Positions 33,543 to 44,258 of a DNA stretch of 64,000 nt are shown in pieces. The notes under the pieces are model-generated. The model saw only the letters and a list, made by a program, of their open reading frames with translations, made no database searches and was not told the DNA's origin. The translations under genes were made by a program, and so were the position numbers. Each line of letters opens with the position of its first letter. The first letter of the stretch is position 1. This DNA comes from Psettodes erumei (lineage: Eukaryota; Chordata; Actinopteri; Pleuronectiformes; Psettodidae), in assembly GCA_016785225.1 (NCBI GenBank), contig JAFBJZ010000853.1:62001-126000 (forward strand). The letters run 5' to 3'.

Positions 33543-34080
33543 ATGAAACATTGGCTGTGGATTATTCTTGCTGCTTTTTTCTTTGGTGAGATAGAAATCA
33601 CAACCAGTTTCCTCTTCAAACTGTTTCACATATTACTGAGTTATACAGCAAGTGCTTTGAATGTTTATTATAGAGAGAATTAGAGCAGATAATTTATGCT
33701 GACATTTGTTACCTTGTAAAAACACTTGATATGATTCAAATTGAAATTGATCAGTGAAAATCACATCTATTCTACATGTCTGTGTGTCTGACTCTCTGGT
33801 TAGGTGACACTTTAAATCTACTGATACTAATCAATCATCTTTATTCATCCATGTTTCCCTCTGCATGTTCTGATCTTCCCCAGAGTGTAAAGGAGAAGAC
33901 AAAATGATCCAGCAAACAGGAGATGTCACTGCTACTGAAGGAGAGACAGTTATACTTCACTGTACATTTGAGAGCACTTATTCAAATTCAGCTTTATTCT
34001 GGTACAAACAAGAAGTAAATGACTTTCCTAAGATGATGCTCCGAAGCTACTCTGGTACAACAGATGCTGGAGACTCATCA
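33543..34080 (+). pseudogene. TRAV: TCR V segment, group A copy 2, truncated
   Basis: The leader 33543-33585 encodes MKHWLWIILAAFFFG. The V exon starts at 33884 with ECKGEDKMIQQTGDV, and has Cys (ILHCTF) and Trp (LFWYKQ). At about 34078 (TTDAGDS) it jumps to sequence that lies downstream of other V RSSs (GACATCAGACCAAACACAAC). Framework 3, the second Cys and the RSS are gone. The remaining frame runs on to 34218 without meaning. Confidence 0.82.
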
Positions 34081-34915
34081 GACATCAGACCAAACACAAC
34101 TCAAAAAACTACTCATAACTTACTCATTATGAACATTCAGTTCCAACATGTCACCTCTGTAAACATGGAGGAACTTGCTTTTGTCATTATAAAACAAAAG
34201 AAAATTATTCACTCATGATAAAACTCAGAGTGAAGGAAGATGTTGTCTCATACAACATATATTCTTCTGATGATGATGTTTGGTCATTCATATTAAAGAT
34301 ACCTTATCACAACCAAATGAAACATTAGATCATCACATGTAACATGGAGTAAATAAACAATATATTCTGAAATAAATCTTTTCCTTTATGAGAGATCACA
34401 GTGTGTGTGTGTCCCTTTCTCTTCACTGCTGTTTTATCTTTAAATCTGGAACTGGTTCATGCAACTAGAAAGTTTGTTCCACAAGAAAAATAACAAAACA
34501 TTGAAAAAAAACCCCAAAATGTTGTTGATTTCTCAAAAAAATTCTCAGAGATGATGTGACATCTTACAGTGTGGACAAAAGTGATTACAGTACATGACAG
34601 ATTCAGCTGGATCAGTTTCACACATGTTCTGGATGTAAAAATAACGTCAATAAGTTCAAAACATTTAAGTTCAACATCCGCAAAAGGTGAACATCAACTC
34701 ACCTACTGGTGTCCAAATCAACCAATGACAGTCTTTCTGTCTGAAGAGCAGAAACATTTGAGGAACTAAAGGCACAATCAGCTGGATGTTGAGGAGAAGG
34801 TTAATGCAGCAGAGAGGCTGTTTAGTTTTTCATGAGGCTGTTTAGATTTTCATTCTATTATAGTGGAATAATGCTGTTTCTCTGCTGTCTGTTTGGCTTC
34901 AACAACTCCAAAAAC

Positions 34916-35523
34916 ATGCTGCTTCACCTCTTTTTGGTTTTGTCTCACTTCACAGGTGAGTTTTAGAGCGAATGAGAGTCTCACTGAACCTGCTGTGTCA
35001 AGACATTTTTTCTACATTTAAGAAATAGAGTTTTATCTGTGGAAGGGAACAACTTTTATTTTAGAAGAAACAGAATAATTTAATGACTCTCAGAGTGATC
35101 ACATATACTACAACAAGTCAAGAACCTCTGTTGAGTCTCTTGATGTGAGAATCTCTTTCAGATTAACTGACATGAACAACACTCATTTTGCAGGCATGGG
35201 TTCCATGAACAGCATAAAGCCAGAGAGAACTGACGAAGTTGTTGCAGAGGGAAGAAACATCAACCTGAGCTGTAAATATGAGGGATTTATCTACAATATC
35301 CAGTGGTACCGACAATACCAGAGATCCAGACCAGTGTTCCTGCTCCAAATCACAGAGGAAGGATCGATGAATCCAACTCTTTCTGATTTCTCTGCTCACA
35401 TTGACAAAACAGAGAAACGTGTCGATCTGGAAATTATCTCAGCAAAAGTGACAGACTCTGCTGTGTACTACTGTGCTCTCACGTCCACAGTGACAGGAAA
35501 CACCAAAACTCTGTACAAAAACT
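34916..35523 (+). CDS. TRAV: TCR alpha/delta V segment, group F, intact
   Basis: The leader 34916-34955 encodes MLLHLFLVLSHFT (phase 1, GTGAGT donor). The intron of about 240 bp ends TTTTGCAG. The V exon 35194-35485 starts GMGSMNSIKPERTDE. It has Cys27 (NLSCKY), Trp38 (IQWYRQ) and Cys94 (DSAVYYCALT). RSS: CACAGTG 35486-35492, 22-bp spacer, ACAAAAACT 35515-35523. The leader is nearly the same as in group E although the V exon is quite different, so leader and V exon have been shuffled between groups. It is the only intact group F copy here. Confidence 0.9.
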
Positions 35524-35649
35524 TCTGGAGCAAAAACAAAACTTCACAACATCCACTAGAGGAAGTCACACTCTGTTACTCTTCAGAGGTTTCTTATGAT
35601 ACAAATGAGATCCTTTTCACTGATGAGACACAGTTGTGGTGACGAGCGT

Positions 35650-36770
35650 TAAAAATGAAGATCATCTGAAGCGGCACCTTCTCACTCACACTGTTTAATT
35701 CCAGTTGTGAACATCAGACCAAACACAACTCACAAACTACTCACAACTTAATCTTTTCTTTTTCTAATGTAACTTTTTTAATGAATCTCAGAATGATCAT
35801 ATACAACACAATGAGTCACGAACCAGATTAATTTATCTGAATCTTTTCCAGACTATTTGACATGAATAAGTATATAATTATCCACAATAAAACACAATAA
35901 TTATAGTCAAGTCAAGATTCTTTTCACTGATGAGACACAGTTGATGAAGAGCTCTCAAAATAATATTATCTGACATATGAGTCTTGTCCGTCAGACACCC
36001 TTTGTTTCCATTTGTTAGCATCAGAAAAAACATAACTCACACTCACAACACCCACTTACAAATTCATCTTTATAAACCAACATGTCACCATTGTAAACAT
36101 GGAGAAACTTCCTTTAGTCGTCATAAAACAACAGAAAATTATTCACTCATGTTAAAACTCAGAGTGAAGGAAGACGTTGTCTCATACAACACATATTCTT
36201 CTGATGATGATGTTTGGTCATTCATATTAAAAATACCTCATTACAACCAAATGAAACAACAGATCATCACATGTAACATGGAGTAAATATACAGTATATT
36301 CTGTAATATTCAGTTCCTTTATGAGAGATCACAGTGTGTGTATCCTTTTCTCTTCACTGCTGTTTTATCTTTAAATCTGGAACTGGTTCATGCAACTAGA
36401 AAGTTTGTTCCACAAGAAAACTAACAAAACTGAAAAAACCTAAATGTTCTTGATTTTCAACAACATTCTCAGTGATGATGTGACATCTTCTAGTGTGGAC
36501 AAAAGTGATGACAGATTCAGCTGGATCAGTTTCACACATGTTCTGGATGCACAAATAATGTCAATAAGTTCAAGCATGTAAGTTCAACATCTGAAAAATG
36601 TATGATAAGGCCCCGCTCAGTGGAGTCCACATCAAGCAATGAGGAACTAAAGGCACAATCTGCTGGTTGTTGAGGAGAAGGTTAATGCAGCAGAGAGGCT
36701 GTTTAGTTTTTTCATTCGACAACTGTGGAAGAACATTATTCATCTGCTGTCTGTTTGGTTTCAACAACTG
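35650..36770 (+). other. V flank with dead group C leader relic and conserved 5' block
   Basis: Parallels 9700-10520. A decayed MEKL-type leader lies at about 36096 (AACATGGAGAAACTTCC). The GTGATGATGTGACATC block lies at about 36470. From 36480 to 36777 the sequence matches the region upstream of the group E leader at 10528. No V exon is present. Confidence 0.5.
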
Positions 36771-36777
36771 CAAAGAC

Positions 36778-36817
36778 ATGATGCTTCACCTCCTTTTGGT
36801 TTTGTCTCACTTCACAG
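36778..36817 (+). CDS. TRAV: Group E leader exon (copy 2)
   Basis: Encodes MMLHLLLVLSHFT, phase 1, GTGAGT donor. The matching group E V exon is at 39006, 2.2 kb away. A LINE fragment and a complete group A V segment lie between. The leader could splice to either 38389 or 39006, since both V exons start in the same phase. Confidence 0.7.
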
Positions 36818-36989
36818 GTGAGTTTTACAACAAAACAAGGTTTATAGTAATTAATCACCTGATTTTCACAGGGGACATACAGGAATTTCCAAAATGAAAA
36901 CAGAAACTGAATATACATGAAAATGTTAAAATTGCATCACAACAATCAAACCTAAGCTGTTACTGTACACAGATGAACACTGCTCATGA

Positions 36990-37860
36990 ATTATCAATTT
37001 CCTCACCAACAGACCACAGACAGTGAAACTTGGCCCCCACATATCCTCCTCCACCTCACTCAGCACCGGCTACCGCCAGGGCTGTGTGCTGAGCCCACTA
37101 CTCTATGCACTATATACCCATGAGTGGACTCACACACGCCCCTTCAAACACTGTTATCAAATTCGCGGATGACACCACTGTGTTTGGACTAATAGCAGGA
37201 GGTTAGGAGAATACCTGTAGAGATGAAGTCAAGTGATTGACAGTATGATGTTCAGACAATAACTTGACTCTTAAGACTGCAAGAACGAAATAAATACCAT
37301 AGACTTCAGGAGGCACAGCACAGACCCCGACCCCAGACCCCCATAGGCTGCCCTGTGCCCTCCCTGGATATCTCAAGTTCCTGCTGCTTGACAGAGCCAA
37401 GACTACCGTCAAGGACTCCTTCCACCCAGCACTTCACCTGTTTGACCTGATGCCCTCTGACAGGTGCACCTGCATCAGTGTTCACACCACCAAACTCACA
37501 GTTTATTTCCATGGGCCATTAGAACTCTCAATAGCAACAAACAGTGAACATCTCATTTCCCACACTCTCCCTCAGTGCAAAAAATTATTAGTCAATATGG
37601 CACTCAGTCGATTTGCACTATTATAGCAGTACTGCCTATATGGACCTACGATGTTAACAGCCAATTTGCACAATTCTTTTATTCCAGTCTCTTTATTCTA
37701 TTCTGTTTTTTCAATTTTTTACTGTCTGTATTTGTTTTGCCTACTTCATTCTTTTTATCATGCATAGTTGTCAGTGTTCTTCATTTTTCACTGATCTGAG
37801 TAGCACCTGAAATCCCACTGAATCATGTACAATGACAATAAAACTTCCTTCCTTTTTCTC
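36990..37860 (+). mobile_element. L2/CR1-like LINE 3' fragment
   Basis: Starts within RT (GCVLSPLLYALYTHEWTH-like and KFADDTTVFGLI in the + frame near 37080-37195). It continues through degenerate C-terminal sequence and ends with GTACAATGACAATAAAACTT at 37829-37850. It is closely related to the 3' part of 19600-20960. It interrupts the group E intron. Confidence 0.75.
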
Positions 37861-37883
37861 CTGTTGAACTCAACGTTTTACCT

Positions 37884-37896
37884 CCACTAGAGGGAG
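37884..37896 (+). promoter_or_regulatory. CTCF-like motif upstream of group A leader (copy 3, one change)
   Basis: CCACTAGAGGGAG, with C to A at a core position compared with copies 1 and 2; 145 bp before ATG 38041. Confidence 0.3.
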
Positions 37897-38040
37897 ACAT
37901 TATGGAGTAAGCAGTGCTCTACTTCTGCACTGTGTTTAATCATTCTGTCAATAATAACTGCTGCTGTGAAGAGAACAAGTCTCACACTGAATGTTGAACA
38001 TCAGCTAGTTTCTCCTGTTGATTTCAACCTTGTTGGAAAA

Positions 38041-38724
38041 ATGGAACATTGGCTGTGGATTATTCTCGCTGCTCTTTTCTTTAGTGAGATAGAAATTATA
38101 ACATGCTTCCTCTTCAAACTGTTTCACATATTACTGAGTTATACAGTAAGTGCTTTGAAAGTGTATTACAGAGAGAATTAGAGCAAATAATTTATGCTGA
38201 TATTTGTTACCTTGCAAAAACATGTAAATGGTTCAAATTGAAATTGATCAGTGAAAATCACATCTATTCTACATATCTGTGTGTCTGACTCTCTGGTTAG
38301 GTAACTCTTTAAAGCTACTGATTTTTCTCCTTTAATCAATCGTCTTCAATAATCCATCTCTTCCTCTGCATGTTCCCCTCCACCCCAGAGTGTAAAGGAG
38401 AAGACAGAGTTATCCAGCCAATAGGAGATGTCACTGGTACTGAAGGAGAGACAGTTACACTTCACTGTACATTTGAGACCAGTGATCCATCTCCAACTTT
38501 GTTCTGGTACAAACAAGAAGTAAATGACTTTCCTAAGATGCTAATCCAACGCTACTCTGGAACAACAGATTCTGGAGACTCTCAGAAAGACAGATTTAAT
38601 GCTGATTTCAAAGGCAAATCTTTTCCTCTGAAGATCCAGAAGCTTCAGCTGTCTGACTCTGCTGTGTACTACTGTGCTCTGAGGCCCACAGTGACAGGAA
38701 ACACCAAAACTCTATACAAAAACC
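38041..38724 (+). CDS. TRAV: TCR alpha/delta V segment, group A copy 3, intact
   Basis: The leader 38041-38083 encodes MEHWLWIILAALFF and ends in phase 1 with A at a GTGAGA donor. The V exon 38389-38686 starts KCKGEDRVIQPIGDV after an ACCCCAG acceptor. It has Cys27 (TLHCTF), Trp40 (LFWYKQ) and Cys96 (DSAVYYCALR). An extra Cys at residue 2 is shared with the other group A and G copies. RSS: CACAGTG 38687-38693, 22-bp spacer, ACAAAAACC 38716-38724. It is the only complete group A gene in the window and lies inside the apparent intron of the group E gene. Confidence 0.9.
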
Positions 38725-39005
38725 TCTGGAGCAAAGACAAAATCTTAACAACATCCACTAGAAGGAGAAGGAATTTCCAAAATGAAAATAGAAAGTGATT
38801 ATGCCTGAAAATGTTAAAATTACACCATAACAATCAAACCTAAACTGTGTTTTAAGGAGCTCTTTACAATCGAGTCATGATTTCAGCTGCAGTTGAACTG
38901 TTACTGTACAGAGAGGAAAACTGTACAGTAACAATTCCCACTTCTTCTCCTCTCAGTCTCATGGATAATGTTCATCTAATGGCTTAATTTTCTCTATTTT
39001 TCCAG

Positions 39006-39349
39006 GATTAAAATCTGAAGACAAAATCTTTCCTGTAAGAGATGAAGTCAGTGAAAGAGAAGGAGAATCTGTCACTCTCAGATGTGAATACGAGATATCA
39101 TACAGTTATGTTAGGCTTTACTGGTACAGACATCACTCTGACCTTCAGGCACCTCAGTTTATACTCTGGAAAGGAGCAAAAGGATACACAAATAAATATA
39201 ATCCCAACCCGACTCTATATGATTCTGAAACTACATCTTCATCAACTGAGCTGAGCATAAAGAATTTAACCCTGGCAGACACAGCTCTCTACTACTGTGC
39301 TGTAGACACACACAGTGATACAATGTATAGAAGAGGCTGTACAAAAACC
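39006..39349 (+). CDS. TRAV: TCR alpha/delta V exon, group E copy 2, intact
   Basis: The exon 39006-39310 begins after TTTTTCCAG and reads GLKSEDKIFPVRDEVSEREG. It has Cys27 (TLRCEY), Trp40 (LYWYRH) and Cys98 (DTALYYCAVDT). The frame is open throughout but contains no internal ATG, so it is easily missed. RSS: CACAGTG 39311-39317, a true 23-bp spacer unrelated to that of the other V segments, ACAAAAACC 39341-39349. The nearest matching leader is at 36778, 2.2 kb upstream. About 240 bp of the original intron precedes the exon. Function depends on use of that distant leader. Confidence 0.8.
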
Positions 39350-39547
39350 TGAACACAGATATCTGACTACTCCTCAAAGAGGAGGGAAGTGGTTTTCATT
39401 CCACAGCTTTGTATCAGATGGATTCTGCTAATTCCTGTTTTATCAGATTCACTGTGGTTACAGCTGCTAAAGAAACAATGTGGGAGGGTTGACATGAGCA
39501 GAGAACCCACATCAATTACAATGTCACTCAACAAAAGGAGATGTAGG

Positions 39548-39830
39548 AGGCAGTTACACTTGGCTGTCTACATGACAGCAGTTTAACAAGTAATTATCTC
39601 TTCTGGTACAAACAGAACGGAAACAACAGTCCCAAATTCATCCTGAGCCGCATTAAACTGGAGGGAAGGGAACATAGCAACTGCAGGGGGAGATTTTCCT
39701 CAACTCTGAATTCCACCTCAAGATCGGTTCGTCTGAAGATCCAGAAGCTTTAGCTATCAGACTCTGCTGTGTACTACTGTGCTCTGACGCCCACAGTGAC
39801 AGGAAACACCGAACACTCAGATCTCAGACA
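39548..39830 (+). pseudogene. TRAV: TCR V segment, group G copy 2, broken
   Basis: No leader is found and the first codons of the exon are lost (it joins at AAAGGAGATGTAGG). The sequence then encodes Cys (TLGCLH), LFWYKQ and, after an in-frame TAG at about 39750, SDSAVYYCALT. The heptamer CACAGTG 39792-39798 is intact. The spacer begins normally but the nonamer is replaced (CACTCAGATCTCAG). It cannot be expressed. Confidence 0.78.
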
Positions 39831-40065
39831 TGTCTTAACACCTCGCAGTTACTCAGATCTAATTTTTTCACAAATGTTTGAATTAAGCACATCTGATTTT
39901 TACATTCTCAGATTTTGGCCACTTGCATATGTTGTCACTAACAGAGCATAGTAAATGTTGTCAAAACAGTCAAATTGGAATTTATGTACTCTTCTTTAAC
40001 ATCTCAGGTCTTTGTACCTGTGCATATTTCCTGCCAACCTCCACAACAAATAATCCTGGATGTAT

Positions 40066-40786
40066 ATAGTCAAGCCCGAAATTATTCATACCCCTGTCAA
40101 ATTTAGAATTAAAGTTGATCACATGGTGGTGTGAACCTAATGCGTTGGGGGGGTCAGCCAATGGACCAGGGAACCTAATCACAGTAAATGGCAACATGAA
40201 AAAAGAGCAATACATCAAGATTCTCAACAACAACATCAAGCAGTCTGCAGAGAAACTTGGCCTTGGGCACCGGTGGACATTTCAACACGACAATGACCCA
40301 AAACACACAGCAAAAGTGGTGAAGAAATGTTTAGCGGACAAAAACATTACCGTTTTGCAGTGGCCCAGCCAGAGTCCTGACTTAAATCTAATTGAGAATC
40401 TTTGGCGGGAGCTAAAGATCAGGGGGATGGCAAAGAGATCCTCCAACCTGAAAGAGTTGGAGGATAAATGGGCAAAAATAACAGTGGGGACAGGCAAAAA
40501 GCTGGTCAGCAATTATAGGAAGCATTTGATTGCTGTAATAGCCAATAAAAGCTTTTCTATTGATTATTGAAAAGGGTATGAAAAATTTGGACAGGCCACT
40601 TCAAATATAATTATAAATAAAAGCTGAGAAATAATTTTTCCCACAGTGTTGCCTCCTATACATTGTCTTATTATCTTCTGGGAGACGCCTGTGTCATTTC
40701 CAAACAAGAAAAAACTTGCTGGTTGAATAAAAGTAACTTTAAGTCAAAATTTGCCAGGGGTATGAATAATTTCAGACTTGACTCTC
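40066..40786 (+). mobile_element. Tc1/mariner element, internally deleted
   Basis: The terminal inverted repeats of about 29 bp are AGTCAAGCCCGAAATTATTC at 40068 and its near-complement ending at 40784 (two mismatches). A TA-rich left flank fits a TA target, but the right flank is TC, so the target duplication has decayed. The interior of about 660 bp keeps only the C-terminal half of the transposase. It is a deletion derivative needing transposase from elsewhere. Confidence 0.85.
40115..40570 (+). pseudogene. Tc1-like transposase C-terminal fragment
   Basis: 151-codon frame. FQHDNDPKHTAK (second catalytic Asp at residue 59) and PDLNLIENLW (Glu at residue 94) give the D-34-E spacing of Tc1 enzymes. 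The N-terminal DNA-binding domain and the first catalytic Asp are deleted. The apparent start (MITWWCEP) is fused non-family sequence. Confidence 0.85.
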
Positions 40787-40799
40787 TGTCAGCAAAGCT

Positions 40800-42636
40800 A
40801 TGTCATCCATTGTGAAATACTGCAGAGGTTTACAAGGTGACTGTTGCAGCAAAAATAAAATTACGCATCAGCACACCTTCAGCAGGATGATATGAGAAGT
40901 TCTATCATCAACAAAAGCCTCAACACGTTTATCATATGTAGACAGATCAAAGGAAAACCTGAAAAACGACAGTGTAACCCCATTCACAGGGAAGCAGGGG
41001 TCGCTCACTGGTTTAAAGAGTATGAAAATTATATCAGTAATATGCTATGGTCTTCAATCAGTGAGTTCAGATTCTGGACTGATGTGCCAGATGGAGCTCT
41101 CCAGCACCATCATCAAAACAACAAAAGAGGGAATAACTTTGGGATGACTGGTAAGAACACCACTCCTCTTTTGTTTTTCAGAGACTTGAAGGACCAATGA
41201 CAAGGAGAAACAGAAACTGGTCTGGAGGCTTGTGGTTGTCCAACACTTACTAAGGCTTTTCATGTTGTGTTTTTCCTTTGTAATGCATCTTTATATTATA
41301 TTGAAAACATATTATCATATCATATTATATCCAATATCATCATATTATGAATATTGCCATTACTTATAAACTTTCCAGAAGTATATATAAGAAAGTCATT
41401 GGAAACTTCCTTTGATGACACCATTTGTTTTGACTTGAGTCCTGTCTGCTCTGCAGTGCTGGACCTCTGCAGCAGACAGCACTGACAGGGTTGTAAACAG
41501 TGGAGTCAGAGCACACTCTGCTGGACACACTATGAGATGACAACATTTCTGAATTACCCCAATATCTTTTTCTGTTTTTTTATGGACTTTTTTTTAATCA
41601 TGAAGTTTTCATGATAGTGCAAATTGGACAACGTATATGCAGATACCAAACAATTACAGTATTGTAATCAAACAAGATCAGATTTTGCCAGAATTTGTAA
41701 TTATTTACAAGGCTACTTCTGTTAGCTTTAATCAAAAACATAAAAACTGAAATGTTTGTTTAATGTTGGGACCTGAACCTGGTGGTGAGCAATGGAGGCT
41801 CACCACGCATAACAAGTTTCGACCACATGGCTTTCTTTGTCTTGGAGACAAAGGAAAGCACGGAACATAAAGTCCCACAACCTTCCAGGTGTGAAATCCG
41901 ATCCAGCAGCCACCACTGGATGACTGTGGCATGTGACCTCTGAGGTCATCAAGTCATATAAAGGCTGTGCTCAGCCTTTATTTATTCTCTCTCTTCTCTT
42001 GAAGCTCTTCTCTTCTCTTCTCCAAGCCCTGGAACCACTCTCCAGGGATCCCCAGCTAATGCAGCTGCAGCTGGCCGTCTGGGGTAGCTTGCTGACCAAA
42101 GCAGATCCTCAGACCTTTCCTCACAGCAGCGGGCGAGAGCCTGCTGAGGAACAATCAAGATCCGGCAAACAAACTCCATTGGCCAACAAACACAAGGTTT
42201 GTAGGTTAATCCTCCATACAACAGGAGCCACACAGCGAGTTAGCACCGAGCTGCTAACCAACTACGTCAAAGGGCGGCCAGTTTCCCTCCAGCGTCTGCC
42301 ATCAGGACCACACAGCAAAGACTGCCTTCCAACATTGGAATTCTAACTCTCTCAGCTTGGCCCTTCCATCAGGAACCACCAGCCAAAGGAGCAACACACC
42401 AGAGAGTTTCTCTCACACCAGAACTGGTAACACCAACTGGGCCTAGTCAAGCTAAGATAAGCTAAGCTAAAGATAAATCAAGGACTGTGAGTTGATGTAT
42501 TTGTGTTTACTGAGTGTTGTGATCAGTTTGGTAGACAGGTTATTGTATTGTTGGCTCTGCCACATTGTTAAGTAGATGAAGTTAGGTTACGCTTGCATGC
42601 TAACTAACCATCCTTCCTCTAACCTGGCACCTCATG

Positions 42637-42672
<36 letters not shown>

Positions 42673-42748
42673 CCAGCACATGGTCTGAGTGCCTCCACAG
42701 ATCTTCTTTGTTCAGGGCCTCCAGACCTCAGCAGCCATTTTGACACAG

Positions 42749-42781
<33 letters not shown>

Positions 42782-43780
42782 GACCTGTAGAAAGTACACT
42801 GTAGCTAGATTGTATGTTTCCTTTTCTCTTATTCTTGTTAATAAATGATTATTTAACATACCTGTTGTCTGTTTAATGTTGCACAAGAGTGAATTCCGCC
42901 AACCTCTACGGTCAAGAACTCCAAATTCCTTCTACCTAAACTAGTTGTTAATCTGGTAATTTTGGTTCTAGTTATTAAATTAATTATTAATCAGAGTTCC
43001 AAATTGACAATTTAGTACTAGTTATGAGATTGATTTAATAAATTGGCTATCTTTCCTTGTAACAAGGGTGGTGCCCCGAGGTGATCTAATGTATTAGATC
43101 CAATTATTTAATAATTAATAATTATTATTCTAATAATTATTAACTATTTTGAGATAGCCAAACCCCAATAATTAGTGCCCTTAGTAGGCAACCTCAATCC
43201 TCCAAGTCTTCTGTCTGAAAGGTGCCTGACTTATGAGCGTTTCTTTCTTTAACAGACCTACCACCAACTTTATTAACTTATCCATAAAAATTTCCAAAGC
43301 ATGATCTACATAATTTTGTTAACATACATCAGACCGCTGTAAATTATTAACACGCAGAAATAAATCTGCATTACATCTTTTTATATGACCTACTGTAAAC
43401 AATTCTTACTCAGGACTTGGGTATTTTGGTCTTAATTGTTAAAGCAGTCAAACTGTGAACACTGTTTGTTAATATTAGTATAAATGTGATCAATGCAAGT
43501 TGAGGTATTAACGCCTTCAGTATCTATGGAAATTATGTTAGGTTGAAACATGAACCTGAGTGACATTACAAATATTGGCTAAAGACATCAGCTTTTTACA
43601 TAACGGACAATATTTAGAATTATATATTGAAGTCATCCAAAAGGAAGATATCTAAAAGAAGATTGCTTTCTTCTGTCAATCTATCTAAATTTTCGAATTT
43701 TCTTCCAAATAACTGACAATAGAGCTAAAACCAAAATAGGCTTGTTGTATGGAAAATAAATCTGTAGCCATATAATTTCA
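40800..43780. other. Intergenic; unclassified repeat with two (CA)n tracts
   Basis: No gene recognised. The stretch 41760-43200 has a TATA-like CATATAAAGG at 41957, an open frame (41933-42346) without a domain, and (CA)n at about 42640-42668 and 42743-42776. A very AT-rich block with self-complementary AATTATTAATAATTATT words lies at 43095-43150. The features would fit a long solo LTR, but I found no second copy or target duplication. Confidence 0.35.
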
Positions 43781-43819
43781 ATGTCAGTTGTCATTATATC
43801 TATCATATATATATATATC

Positions 43820-44203
43820 TTTCATCTCGGGGGATAAGGAGGAGTTAAAGAGAGTGTAGAGGGAGCTGAAATACAGCATAAGGAAGGGCAAGGACAGCAA
43901 CAGGAGGAAGCTGGAACAACGCCTGAAGCAGAATAACCTCCACGACGTCTGGAGAGGACTGAAGAACATCTCGGGCCATGGTGTGGGGGAAGATGTCAAC
44001 CAGTCCACTGGTGACCTGGAATGGACCCAGAAGTTGAATCTATTATTTAATATATTTGACTCTGCCCCCCCACCCACCACCACCCATGCAGGCCCCTCTT
44101 CACACCTTTCCAGGCCAGTCTCCTCTCCCCAGTTGCAAGCACCCCATCATGTCACTCCTCCTTTTGTCAGCGAAAGCTCCTCAGTGATTGCCCACCCACC
44201 CCC

Positions 44204-44258
<55 letters not shown>

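Noticed and set aside
37203..37512. Minus-strand frames near the LINE at 37.2-37.5 kb
   Set aside because: They are antisense to degraded LINE RT sequence on the + strand.
41933..42346. 137-codon open frame with SLQALEPLSRDPQLMQLQ
   Set aside because: Starts in TC-rich leader-like sequence of an unclassified repeat; no domain, no conservation that I can judge, codon pattern not convincing.
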